From NCBI GenBank assembly GCA_023512835.1, contig CM042090.1, positions 48,749,321 through 48,813,320 on the forward strand: a stretch of DNA of 64,000 nucleotides, given 5' to 3'. Below the pieces are notes generated by a model. That model ran no database searches. It was not told the origin of the DNA and worked only from the letters and a program-made list of their open reading frames with translations. Positions 10,730-22,395 of the stretch are shown here, piece after piece. The number at the start of each line of letters is the position of its first letter. Position 1 is the stretch's first letter. Source of the stretch: Taxillus chinensis. Lineage: Eukaryota; Streptophyta; Magnoliopsida; Santalales; Loranthaceae. The position numbers and the translations under genes were made by a program.

Positions 10730-12054
10730 ATATATTGAGGTATAGGGGTCGCCTGATAGTTCCCACTTCTCTTCAGGAGGAGGTTCTTCGGGAATTTCAC
10801 CAGTCGAGGTTAGCTGTACATCCTGGTGGGACCAAGATGTACCATGCCGTGAGGAGGCAGTATTGGTGGCCAGGCCTGAAGTAGGCTGTTGCTGATTTTG
10901 TGAGGAGGTGTTTGACCTGTCAGCAAGTGAAGGCAGAGCACCTGAGATCAGCTGGTGAGTTGCAGTCATTGCCAGTGCCAGAGTGGAAATGGGACCACGT
11001 GACCATGGATTTTGTCACTGGACTTCCTCGTTCCAGGGGACATGACACGATATGGGTAGTTGTCGACCGGTTGACCAAATCGGCACATTTTATTCCGATT
11101 CGAGAGACAGACCCAGTGAGGACTTTGGGACAGAGGTATATTGATGTTATTGTGCGGTTGCATGGAGTCCCATTGTCTATTGTATCTGATCGGGATGCCA
11201 GGTTCACATCTCAGTTTTGGAGACAGTTGCAGCGAGCCTTGGGTACTAAGGTGAACCTCAGTACAGCCTTTCATCCGCAGACGGATGGCCAGTCGGAGCG
11301 GACGATCCAGACGCTTGAGGATATGTTGCGTGCCTGTGTTCTTGATTTTGGAGGTTGTTGGGAGACTCACCTTCCTTTGGTAGAGTTCTCTTACAACAAC
11401 AGTTATCAGGCCACAATTGGGATGGCTCCGTATGAAGCGCTGTATGGGCGGCCTTGTAGATCACCCTTGTGTTGGGCACAGACGGGAGAGACAGCAGTTC
11501 TCGGTCCCGATATGGTTCGAGAAACCACGGAGATAGTGTAGTTGATTAGACAGCGTATGCTGACAGCACAGAGTAGGCAGAAGTCCTACGCGGACCAGAG
11601 GCGTCGACCCTTGCAGTTTGAGGTGGGTGACCGTGTATTTTTGTGGGTTTCACCGCGTCGAGGGCATCGGAGGTTTGGACGTGGATCCAAACTCTCCCCT
11701 CGTTTTGTGGGGCCGTTTGAGATTATTGCCACCGTGGGCGCAGTGGCTTATTGGTTAGCTTTGCCACCGGAGTTAGCGCGGGTAGATGATGTGTTTCATG
11801 TCTCTCAGTTGAGACGGTATCACCCGGATCCTTCTCATGTGTTGGACTATCGCGAGATCGACTTGGCTGATGATGGTGCCGTTGTTGAGATGCCGGCACA
11901 GATTTTGGACAGGCGGGACCAGGTCTTGCGAGGCAATACGATCCCACTAGTCCGGGTGTTATGGCGACACCGAGGCATGGAGGAGCAGACTTGGGAGAAA
12001 GAGAGCCAGATGCGGATTCTTCATCCTGAGCTGTTCGAGGACGATCAGTCCTGA
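10730..12054 (+). pseudogene. Tekay-A integrase with chromodomain-like tail
   Basis: The zinc-binding domain (HPGGTKMYH...CLTCQQVK) is followed by the catalytic core with aspartates in MDFVTGLP and VSDRDARF and a glutamate in DGQSERTIQ, then the GPFEI-type C-terminal domain and a chromodomain-like tail (ILDRRDQVLRG, LVRVLWRHRG, TWEKES). In-frame TAG codons interrupt it near 10,882 and at 11,539-11,541. The tail is known in Tekay-type chromoviruses to steer integration to heterochromatin. The frame ends in FEDDQS directly before the purine tract. Confidence 0.9.
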
Positions 12055-12065
12055 GGTGGGGAGGA
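12054..12065 (+). other. Polypurine tract of Tekay-A
   Basis: AGGTGGGGAGGA stands directly before the TG of the 3' LTR and overlaps the last base of the pol stop codon. It is the expected plus-strand primer. A near-identical tract lies inside each LTR (4,363-4,375 and 12,299-12,311). Confidence 0.85.
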
Positions 12066-14672
12066 TGTGAGGACCTTCCCTGAGGTATGAGTATGTTTTA
12101 TGCATTTGTTTTGCATATGTTCTTTGAGATATGGTTTAGCTCGTTATTGTTGGATTTTGTCAGCCCTTTGGCTTGTTGCGAGTTGCATTGCACATGTGTG
12201 ATCGGTGATCATGTTTGATGTTTTGTTGTTGGGACATTGAGCTTGAATTTTGCTATGTCATTTGGGCATGTGTTTTATTTTCGAGGACGAAAAGTCCTAA
12301 GGTGGGGAGGATGTAAAGACTCGTATTTGGGTAGTCTTGAGAGATAGTCATTCTATGGGAATGTAACTATCTGGACGGTAGTGTAGCCGTCAATGTGAGC
12401 ATTTTGACTGTACTTGGGCCCGATTCCGAGTCGGGCTCCCGTTTGACCCGATTGTTGACTTTTCGGGGTTTATTGGTTGACTTTGCGTTTGAGCGGTCAT
12501 TTGAGTGTAATAATATCTGTTTAGTGTTGTGCTCGTCATTTCGAGCGTTTTGACAGTAATTGGGCTCAATTTGGAGTTCGTGACCTCGGGAGGTCAATTA
12601 TTGCTGGAAGGCCAATGATTGGTAACAGTATATATATAATTAAGAACTGCCTTATCTCTTTAATTGCCAATTATTGGTGCGTGCATGTTTGAGCAAGAGA
12701 GAGAGAGAAAGAAGGTGAAGAGCGTGAAGAGCTTTCTTGGCGATTTTGGGGCGATTGGAGCTCGTGCATCGCAATAAACCTTTCCAGGTAGGTGTCCTTA
12801 ACTGTCTTATCTCGATCCTATCTTTGAATATATGATCTGTGGTTGTATGAGTGTGTATTTTATGAGGGTTCAGAAGTCAGCCATGGAAGTCTAGATTTAG
12901 ATCTAGATGAATATATGATTTGTGTGTATTTCTGCTGTTGTGCAAATTAGAGGCGTTTAGGACGCGTTTTGAGGTAAATATCGCAGTTTATTGCGTAAAA
13001 CATGTGTTTATGAGTGTCTGGGGTCACTTGGGTTGCTTCCAGGACGAAGAACAGAGCCAAAAATGACGATGAACAGACTCAAGGCGAGTTTTAGAGTCGA
13101 CGTACAGGTAGCGGTTTGGAGTCAGCCACTTAATTCAGCGACTATGGAGTCGTAGCTTCGTAGTCGCGGCTATGGAGTCGGCGCCTTCGTAGTCGAGCTA
13201 TGGAGTCAGCATTGTGAGGAGTCGACTATGGAGGAGTTAGTCCGGATCAGTAGTCCGGAGGAGTTAGTCCGGATCAGTAGTCCGGAGTAGTTAGTCCGGA
13301 TCAGTAGTCCGGAGTAGTTAGTCCGGATCAGTAGTCCGGAGGAGTTAGTCCGGATCAGTAGTCCGGAGCAGTTAGTCCGGATCAAGGGCATCAGTCCGTA
13401 GCATCAGTCCGGAGCATCAAGTCCGTAGCATCAATCCGTAGCATCAAATCCGTAGTAGTGAAACAGTGTTCCGCAGCAGTGCAACTGCACTACACTGGAC
13501 ATTTACATTGTAAACCATTATGCCTCTACACACTTAAGTATTAAGTTACAATGTAAATAGCGAAATACCCCCCATTTGGATTCAAAGAAAAATACTAGAA
13601 AAATTAATTCCCACTATTTCAAAATGTGAAAATTGGGTTTTAGTGTAAAATCTCGGAAAAATCCAAAAGTTCGTAGTGGTGAATTTTTGGAAAGTGGGGT
13701 TAGACGTCTCAGAAAAATCCCCAAAAATCAGATTATCTTAGTTATGCTATGGGAACCCAATGTCGGGACTTTTGATTTCAAGAAAATAGCTACGATGGGT
13801 ACTTCCTTCATAAATCAAGGATTGAGGATTTACTTGTGAAGACTGACTACAGTTCTAAAGGAAAGGTTGAGAATGACATGCCATACTCATGTTAGTATGT
13901 TAGTGTGAGGTATTGGGGCATGGACTCCGTGACTTGTTTGGGTTCTCACCGTGATGCACCGATGGTGCTATGTGGGTGACGTGGCAGGCATATGCACTGA
14001 TGGCAGGCCTGTGTGGCGACTGTGGCTGGGCATATTGCGTTGTGGACAGGCTAAGGTCTGAGTTGAGCCGTTGAGCTCGTGGAGCTAGGGCTAAGTGCCC
14101 TGAGTGGGATCCCATGGAGGATCGTGGACAAGTTGTCTGTATAGGCGGCCGAGTCCTGATGTTTGTTTGCAGTCGAGTCCTGTTGATTGTGCACGGTACA
14201 CGGTGCGAGTACACGAGCATGTAGTATAGACTTGTATATCTGCATGATGTGGAGTGTTGGGGTCACCTACGAGCTTGTCGCTCACCCCTACTTGTTGTTT
14301 ACCTTTTTCGAGTGTGACCCGAGACTAGTGGAGGACTTTCTTCCAGGAGGACGCCCACTACTCTGATGTATGATACAGTTATATTCTGTATTCTTTTATG
14401 TTTGTATCCCGGACATGGGTCCGTGGACAGTTGTATTTGCATACTGTTTGTGATGTGATGTCTGTATGACTGTTTGACTTATTGTATGCATGATGATGTA
14501 TGGGAAAGTACATGATTACCCTTGATGTATGACTGTACAAGGTTGTATATTTGAGGCAGCACCCGCGGTGTAGTCTCCCTTGGTGCTAGTCACCAACCCC
14601 TTGACCTTTCGGGTGCGGGCAAGGGGAAGTCATGTTCCCAGTTCCGGGTTCCCTGAAATTGGGGGCGTGACA
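12066..14672 (+). repeat. 3' LTR of Tekay-A
   Basis: 2,607 bp, TGTGAGG...GTGACA, direct repeat of 4,130-6,798. Point differences and a collapsed tandem-repeat zone show that it has diverged from the 5' copy, so the insertion is not very recent. Confidence 0.95.
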
Positions 14673-14677
14673 CTTTA
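14673..14677. repeat. Right target-site duplication of Tekay-A (CTTTA)
   Basis: Exact repeat of 4,125-4,129; Ogre A protease sequence resumes directly after it. Confidence 0.95.
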
Positions 14678-15426
14678 CATTTGACAGTAATATGCAGAGC
14701 TTTTATGTGCCCCTTTCCTTCCTGTGGCAGCTTGTCATCTCCAAAGCTAATGATGTTGTTCATGATGAGGTTACTGGTGAGTCCATCCACATTCGCTACT
14801 GAGATGGTTGGAGGAACATAGGCTTGGCTCAGAACTTTCAGTAGTGCTTCCCGATGAGGTTGGGAATCCATCATTAATGACAGCAATGAGATACGAGCCG
14901 GTTGTCAACTTAGCTGATCCACAATGTTATACTCACTTTGCTTCATGAGTTTCAAAAATTCTGTTACCTCTCCTTCAGTGACTGGTGCTCCTTTCGTAGT
15001 TGGCTCCAGCATTGGCTCAATGTCTAGTTCCACAGTTTTTTCCATCCTTGCTTTATCCACCATATCAGGGGCATAAGCCTTACCGCTCCTAGTTCTCTTT
15101 TCTGTTGCGGTGGCTCCTTGGACTATTTCGCAACTGTAGTTCCATGGGACTACCTTGTCTGTCTTGTAGGGGAAAGGAGCAGGAACACCTATAGTGAGAA
15201 GTGCAATGCCATGAGGCAATTGTGGGATGTTGGTTCTCTCCTCCTTGTCTGACACGGGATTGGCGACATGGATGATGAGAGGCCTAATTCCATGTGGCAG
15301 TAGCGGGACTTCTGGAGTCTGAGCATTCAAGACAAGGGGCGTTGGCACCCATGGTGATTTGAATGAATTGTCTCCTTGGATCATGTGGCTTTGATTGTCT
15401 GTCTCTCCTCTTGGGAATTCTATCAT
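14678..15426 (-). pseudogene. Ogre A gag-protease linker and protease start
   Basis: Two minus-strand frames (14,905-15,426 and the 14,590-14,886 frame up to the Tekay-A junction) match element B at 37,060-37,800: SGKAYAPDMVDKA, FLKLMKQSEYNIVDQLS, then MDSQPHREALLKVLSQAYVPP and HIKALHITVKCK. They are separated by a TGA/frame break around 14,890-14,905. The active-site part of the protease begins beyond the junction and is split by Tekay-A. Confidence 0.8.
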
Positions 15427-17272
15427 CCTCTAGGCCATGAGCTTTTGTACCATGCTGGCGAACTCACTACATTGCTCAATGTCATGTCCCCGTGACATCT
15501 CGTGATAAGGGCATTATTTCTCCCACTCTGTACCCTTCACTACCTCTGATGTGTCTTTGGCAAGTATATATCCATGCTCCAGTAGTAGGTTAAACAAATA
15601 TCTCTTCTCCATTTGTATTTGTGAAACCTTCTCTAGCCTTCCTTCTGTTATTATATTAGCGACATCGTGTGAATGTTCGGGAGCGGATTATCGTTTACAT
15701 TTGGCGTCCCAGTCAGTGCAGAAAAATCTAGCCACTTTGCATCTTTTAATGCCTGAACCTTCCTTTTGAATGTTATGCAATTTTCAATATCATGTCCTGC
15801 TCCACCAGCATGATACTCGCATTTGGCATCGGGTTTATACCAAGCTGGGGGAGGAGACCTTATTTCTCCCAAGGGTGTAGGGAGTACCAACCTTGCTTCT
15901 AAAAGCTTGGGGTATAATTCATCATATGTCATTGGAATCGGGTCAAACTCTTGTTGTGGTCGACGAGGAGCCTGATTCGCTCTTGCATACTGGGTCTGGG
16001 CCCTCAGTTGCCCCTGTCCTTGGAATGGGGCCCTTGGACCTTCCGGAATTGCTGCCCTTGGTTGCTCTAGGTATGACGCTCTTGGTTGAAACGGGTTAGG
16101 GACCATTGGATATGGAAAAGGAAACCCTCCTTGCGGCAAGTATGGCGTGAATTGGGGGGTTGGCGCAGGCGCAGCATAGGCGGCTACTGGTGATCCTCTA
16201 TAGTACCCTGGCGCTTGGTAGAATGCCGGTTGTACCGTTGGGCTTGACGGATATACCAGATTGGTCTCACCTTCCTTCTTTTTTCCTGCTAGTGGTTGGA
16301 ACTTTTCGATGTCTCTGCAATATCACCCTTTAGTTTTCCTCCTTTAATTCCACTCTCGACTCGTTCACCCGATGCGACCAAGTCGGCGAAGCTACTAGAG
16401 ACGTTACCGATCAGCTTCTCGTAGTAGACCCCTTTTAGCGTATTGATAAAAAGAGTAGTGAGTTCTCTTTTTGTGAGGGGAGGTTAAACCTCTACGGCGC
16501 CTCTCTCCATCTCCAGGCATATTCCTTGGAAGTTTCCTCAGCCCCCTTTTCTAAGGACTCTAGGGTCAATCGGTCCAGTGCGAGCTCTGTGATATGTTTG
16601 TATTTTCCGCAGCGAAGGGATGCCCCAGTTAGGCTTTCCTGGAAACAATGCATGAGGAGCTTGTCTTCACCAGCATAAGCAACCATCTTTTGACAATACA
16701 TGGCCAAATGTGTCTTTGGACATCGGGTCCCGTTGAACTTTTCAAACTCTGGCATTTTGAATTTTGGTGGCGGACCACTCCGGGGACTAAGCATAAGTCT
16801 TGTGGGCTAAGCCATAGCTGTCAGTGCCTTCTACGGCTTTCAATCTTTCCTCGAGTCGGCGTAGAGCGAAAGACTCAACATTTTCCTGAGGAGCTGGGGA
16901 ACCCACCGCTTCCATTACATTTCCCGGTGCAGGCATAGTGAAATGAGTTTGATTTGGGGTTGGAGGTTGTGCCATAGCAGGATGGTATGTGGGTGCCTGG
17001 CTTGGAGCCAGATTGGGTGACTGAATGGCCTCCTGTCCCTGCTCTTGGTGGTGATTGGTAGTTCCCCTTGTCGGAAGTCTTCCTCTTTCTTCAGTCAATT
17101 TTGTGAGCATTTCCATTATTGCAGACATTTGCCCCTGTAGGGTTTGTTGTGACTGTTCCAACCCCATGAGTCTGTTCTCTGTTTCTTCGCCATTGGCGCG
17201 GTTGAGGTATTTGATTGCGCCAGGATCCGAGATTGTAAGAGTGCGCAATCCTGGAGGGAGGCTGCTACCCAC
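15427..17272 (-). pseudogene. Ogre A gag
   Basis: The minus-strand start is MGSSLPPGLRTLTI at 17,272, followed by a glutamine-rich coiled-coil-like segment (SQQTLQGQMSAIMEMLTKL), a proline-rich stretch, the gag core (KFKMPEFEKFNGT, ALRRLEERLKAVEG) and, at 15,651-16,139, a knuckle-like CEYHAGGAGHDIENC with a second similar motif near 15,470-15,510. Frames change near 16,790, 16,480 and 16,140. The block around 16,500-16,600 still holds the stretch that was replaced by virus DNA in element B. Confidence 0.85.
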
Positions 17273-17512
17273 CTGGGTACAAGGGAACTTTTATTTGATT
17301 TTTCATTTGATATGCATGTATGCATGAATGTCTATCTAGGGGTTAAAGAAACAAACAACTTTATTGCAAACAAAACACACAATACAAACACTCAATACAA
17401 ACATACAATGTTGAAATGCCATGTAAAATGAAAGCTATCACTACATGATCTTAAGGCATTCTTCCAATCATCTCCTAAGGAGCACGGCGCCTCTTTCTCT
17501 CGGGGTGGTCGT

Positions 17513-18924
17513 TCACCGTTTCCCTCCCTCTCGCTTCATTATCATCTCGATCTGTTTTTCCCTCACTGCAGCCTTTGAAGAGCTCCTTTTAGAGATGCTT
17601 CTAGCCCCTGGATTTGCTGCCTTAAAGTCCGATTCTCCTAGAGGATAGCCTTCATGTCCGAAGTTAGGCGTGGGCTTGTGTTGTGCCCTCCAAGATATGT
17701 ATGCTGGGAAAACACCAGGTTTTGAACTGTTGGGTTGGATCTTGTGTGGTGTGGACCATGCTTGATACATCTTCTTGCTTTCTTCTGTGAGCATGGTTCT
17801 GATGTAAGTGAAGTCACACTCTTCCATGCCAAAGAGCACGGGAATAATCTGATGACGCCCCACTTGTCTTCCCACCTGCAGTGGTGCATATACAGCTCCT
17901 CCCCAGGGACCTAAAAGTGGAACCCAATTGTAGTCCTCGCAGCTATATGTCATGGAGACCACCGGCATCCAAGGAGCAGTCCAGGTAATGTCAGCTTCTG
18001 TGAGGTTCTCCAACTTCTTTTTCCAGCTCTCAAAGTCTTTTGGTAGGCTCCACTTACTGAGCAGAAAAACAGGATAAACAGCAGTGAAACAGTAGGTACT
18101 TGATAAACAGCAGGGAAACGATGAACACTACAGGGGAAATGACCTTGCAACCAGGTATACAGGAGAGGTAGGCACCCCATGAACTGTCCCGAGCCTTTAC
18201 TGCTCAGGTAAGTAAGAGATCGGCTGGTTTCAGCCAAGATAGCAGGAGTAGGGTCACATCCTTTGAGCACCTGCTGGACCAAATCTACAATTGCCCCATC
18301 GATGTGGGCCGGTATCCTCGGAAAAATGACTAGCCCATATATAGCTAGTGTAAGCAGTTTGTGTGCTTCTGCTTCTGTTGCAGTTTGTATTATTTCTTTG
18401 ATTGTTGCCCATGGAAGATATTCTCGCCCACCGTAGGTTGTGACCGCCGGTGAGTCCCATACTGGCTTTCCCATAATCTCAACAAAGGCCCTTCGACATG
18501 ACCTTCTGGGCTCAGGTAGATAGGTCTTCATTTTGTTTTCCACGTGGATGTCCAATAATCTTCTGTATTCTTCTATTGTGGGAACAAGATCTATACCGTT
18601 GAAGTCAAAGCACCGCCATCGAGGCTCCCAGAAATATATGGCTGCCCCAAGCATATCCTTATCGGCCAGTAGCTCGATTACATGGAGCAAATCCCCAAAC
18701 TGTTGTATGTATATGCTTTTCCTTTCGTCTGACCACTGCCTCCATATTGTTTGTACCTCCTTCGTGTAGTCCAGCTGATCTGCTATGATAACATGTTCCG
18801 CCTTGTGGGCTTCTCCTGGCGGAAAATCTCCAAGGAGAAGTTGAATGTCTCCAGATGCTTGGGCCACCACTGCGACAGCCTCCTTGTCCTGGGGGCCTTT
18901 TAGGAGATGACTAAAAGTTGCCAT
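17513..18924 (-). pseudogene. Extra ORF upstream of gag in Ogre A
   Basis: Homologue of the open 466-codon ORF of element B (28,496-29,896), starting at the same MATFSHLLKGP. One frameshift at about 18,050-18,100 splits it into 17,950-18,924 and 17,513-18,013. It belongs to a plant family often annotated as a domain of unknown function in retrotransposon-like proteins (I recall DUF7745, not verified). An extra ORF in this place is a known Ogre trait; its function is unknown. Confidence 0.8.
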
Positions 18925-19640
18925 GCCTATATGAATGTCGTGTTATGCATGATGACAGGTTAGGATGACAGATTAATATATATCAAAGCAATTAGATAGG
19001 ATAAAGAATAAACCAATATTAAAAAAGCTAATATATGTGCAGGGGATGCCTTAAGGACTACCTGCAAAACAAAGGTTAGCATGGCATGGAATGAGCAAAC
19101 AAAATGTGGGTCAATGCCCCTGATGGGCTTTTATTGCTACACCTATCTTATTCGTTGGTTCCCAAACGTCCTCAATAGAGGGCTTCGTACACCATGGGAT
19201 TTACTGGAGGGGGGTCCTAAAAGGACGTGCCTAAAAAGAACCTCAAGCTTGAGTGAGGAGTCCGAGGCCCCATTACGGATAATGATCAACGCGCTGGGGA
19301 CCGTACTGAACCTCGCTAACCTAATTTGTACTAAACCCGAGTATATGGTTATGCATGAATGCAACAAGTATGGAAAGCAGTAAATCACAACTATCATGGT
19401 AGTTAAAGCATATAAATGATGACTGTAACAAAGAAATGAATATCTAGAAAAAAAAAAGCAACTTAGCACGACAGTCAAATGTATACAACAGTATAATTAA
19501 AAATAACCTCCTAATCCTAGTTCTAGACCTAACTCTCTAAAGTGTTTATTCTTATATCCCCGTTGAGTCGCCATTTCATCACTGGTTTTCGTCCGGGCCC
19601 TTTTGGGGTGGGCACAAACTAAACCAATGGTGAGAAATTT
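18925..19640 (-). other. Leader of Ogre A
   Basis: Non-coding leader between primer site and the extra ORF. It is similar to 27,783-28,495 in element B, including the stretch CCCATCAGGGGCATTGACCC. I see no conserved ORF. Confidence 0.6.
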
Positions 19641-19653
19641 AGAGTCGCCACCA
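19641..19653 (-). other. Primer-binding site of Ogre A
   Basis: Minus strand TGGTGGCGACTCT, two bases behind the LTR end. TGGCGACTC is the type of primer site reported for Ogre elements (tRNA-Arg, from memory). The same site is at 27,770-27,782 in element B. Confidence 0.75.
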
Positions 19654-20029
19654 ACTGTTTTTGGGGTACAGTTGGATACGCTCTACTTTGAGTAGTTTAA
19701 GGTGTGGTCTGCGTTATCAGAGAAGGGTTCGGGAGTTGGTTACGTGTAGGGAAGGATTAGCACCCCTACAGCGCCCTTTCGTTTTCTAAAGGAAATCCTA
19801 AATGTTTTTTTTGTTTTTTTTGTTTTGTTTTGTTTTTTATTTTTGTTGTTGTTGTTTTTTTTTTATGGAACATGAAATCTTTTGGTATTTGGTTTGAAAA
19901 CACTTTTTTTTGCTTTTGTTTTTTTTGTTTTTTTTAACTAAGCCTTTTGGTTATTTTTATTATTTTTGTTTTATTTTTGGTATTGAAAAACGTACTTGAT
20001 AAATCTAAGAATGCTATACTTATCACCAT

Positions 20030-20090
20030 TATTTTCTATTTAAAAAAATGTTTTTTACATCTTTGTTTGTTTTTTTTTATATTGGAAAAC

Positions 20091-20144
<54 letters not shown>

Positions 20145-20690
20145 TTATAACACTTTATTCTATTTATGTGAATTAAAAAAACATTTTTACATCTTTTGTT
20201 TTTTTTATATTGGAAAACTTAACATAATAACAAAAAAACATTTATATCACTTTATTCTATTTATGCGAATTAAAAACGTTTTTACATCTTTTGCTTTTTT
20301 TTATATTGGAAAACTAACATAATAACACAAAAAAACATTTATATCACTGTATTCTATTTATGTGAATTAAAAAAACGTTTTTACATCTTTTGCTTTTTTT
20401 TATATTGGAAAACTAACATAATAACACAAAAAAACATTTATATCACTTTATTCTATTTATGTGAATTAAAAAACCATTTTTACATCTTTTGCTTTTTTTT
20501 TTATATTGGAAAACTAACATAATAACACAAAAAAACATTTATATCACTTTATTCTATTTGTGTGAATTAAAAAACCATTTTTACATCTTTTGCTTTTTTT
20601 TTATATTGGAAAACTAACATAATAACACAAAAAAACATTTATATCACTTCATTTTATTTATGTCAATTAAAATTTTTTTTTACATCTTTT
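20030..20690. repeat. Tandem array of about 105-120 bp units in Ogre A LTR
   Basis: About six consecutive units share TTTTACATCTTTTG, TATTGGAAAACTAACAT and TTTATATCACTTTATTCTA. The units differ by small indels in the T and A runs. Confidence 0.85.
20092..20146. repeat. (AC)n-(AT)n microsatellite
   Basis: A run of AC dinucleotides passing directly into AT dinucleotides, within the first tandem unit of the LTR. Confidence 0.95.
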
Positions 20691-21751
20691 GCTTTGAAAG
20701 CATACCTAATAAAGCAAGAAAAATATATTTATATCACTATATTATTAAAAAAAATAATTTTTTACACTTTTTTTTTGGAACATATGCCTCATAAAACCAT
20801 ATATGTTTGTATTGATTTGAGTTTTAAAAAACGTTTTTTAACCTTTTTTACCACAACAATAAAAACAAGCAACATAGCAAAGAAATAAAAATAACTAAAC
20901 CCAAAAATTAAACAATTGTGTGGTGTGTGTACCGGAATACTAAATACAATCCCTTCTCTCTTTTTTTGTCTCTTTTTTTTTGTTTTCTCTTTTTGTTTGT
21001 TGCTTTTTTTTGCTTTGTACATATTACAATTACATACAACAAAATAAACAAACAAAAGTAAAAAATACAACAAGAAGAGAAAAAGAAAATAAAAAAATAA
21101 AAAAATACAAAGAGATAAAAATAATATTACAGCGCATAAACAAAAAAGAAAAGAGGAAACACAAATAACAAAAAAAAATAAAATTTAGCAATATAGCACA
21201 AAATAAGTAATAATAAAAGGATAGCGGAACCGACTTTATCGATCTTGACAGCGACACCACGTCCGAGTTATCCTGTGGGCGTCGGTAGTGTTGAAAGAAA
21301 CTCCGAGTCCGGTGGAAAACTGTGAACTCGCCGGAGCTTGGCCGGAACTTGAAATCGATGCCGGAGATGGATCGGAACTTGGGAGGGATTAGAGAAAATT
21401 GGGTTTGATTTATTGCTGTAAAGGAAGGGAGATATGTAATGATTTTTGGGTTTTTTTTTTTGTTTGAAGATTGAAAAATGAGAGAGGATGATTTTTTTTT
21501 TTTTTGAGAATTTTCGTAGGATTTTTTTTGGGATGGAAAATGATGTTTTTTGATTTGTGTTTTGGGAAAGGAGAGTGGAGAGGAAGGAAGAGAGAGTAGG
21601 CTTTTTTTTTGGAAAAATTCGTAGGACTTTTGGGATGAAATATGAGGTTTTTTGATTTGGGTTTTCGGAAGGAAAATGAAGAGAAAGGAAGAGGGAAAGT
21701 GGCTTTTTTGGGGGAAAAATTCGTTTTTTTTTTTTGGGATGAAAAATGAGG

Positions 21752-21761
21752 GGTATTTATA
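21752..21761 (-). promoter_or_regulatory. TATA box of Ogre A LTR
   Basis: Minus strand TATAAATACC, a good plant TATA box, downstream of several CTGTTCA/TGAACAG motifs. It would place the transcription start at about 21,720 and leave a long R-U5 toward 19,656. Confidence 0.55.
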
Positions 21762-22395
21762 GTTAAAGAAGAAGAAGAGAAGAGGGGGAGAAAAAAAAAC
21801 AAAAAAACTGTCGGTGGTACTGTTCATGAACAGTACCCAGATTTGAAATATTATTATTTTTATTCTGATTTTGTTTTTTTCTTAAAAAATAAATAACAAA
21901 AAAACAAAAAAACAGACATGTCAAAATTTATTATTATTTATTAATTAATTATTTTTTTATTTTATTTTATTTTAAAAAAAAACAAAATTTTAGTTTTTAA
22001 TTTATATATTTTTGGGCGTACTGTTCACACGTGGTTTTTTTTTAGTATTAGTTTTAGATTAATATTTTTCGGGCTGTGAACAGTACGTGGGTACTGTTCA
22101 CACATTTTTTTTCTTTTTTTAAATAGCCAATATATATATCAAAATTCTCACAATGACGAGAGGATCATGATGGTGAGGTTCGTGACCTGATTTGGAGTGC
22201 GGTTTTGTAACTCAATTATCATTTGACCGCTATTAGCGGTCTGAACACTGTTTTGACCATAACTTCGTCATTTGACCTCAGAATTGAGCGTGGTCGGAGG
22301 TGTTGATTCTCAAATTTGATTTTCCATCACCTGTGACTGTCTTTTTCCCTCCCTTTATTTTAATGGTTATGCCTCTTTATTTGCTATACAAAGTC

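Larger units (their letters stand above)
4130..14672 (+). mobile_element. Complete chromodomain Ty3/gypsy element Tekay-A
   Basis: Two long direct repeats (4,130-6,798 and 12,066-14,672) start with TGTGAGG and end with GTGACA. They are bounded by a perfect 5-bp duplication CTTTA. A tRNA-iMet primer site follows the left repeat and a purine tract precedes the right one. Between them come gag, protease, RT, RNase H, integrase and a C-terminal chromodomain-like tail, the order of Tekay/Del chromoviruses. It is inserted in codons of the Ogre A protease. The coding region has several frameshifts and stops, so it is structurally complete but not coding-competent. Confidence 0.95.

Noticed and set aside
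21030..21827. Long minus-strand ORF rich in F, S, P and K
   Set aside because: It is translation of T/A-run low-complexity LTR sequence around the TATA box, without any domain.
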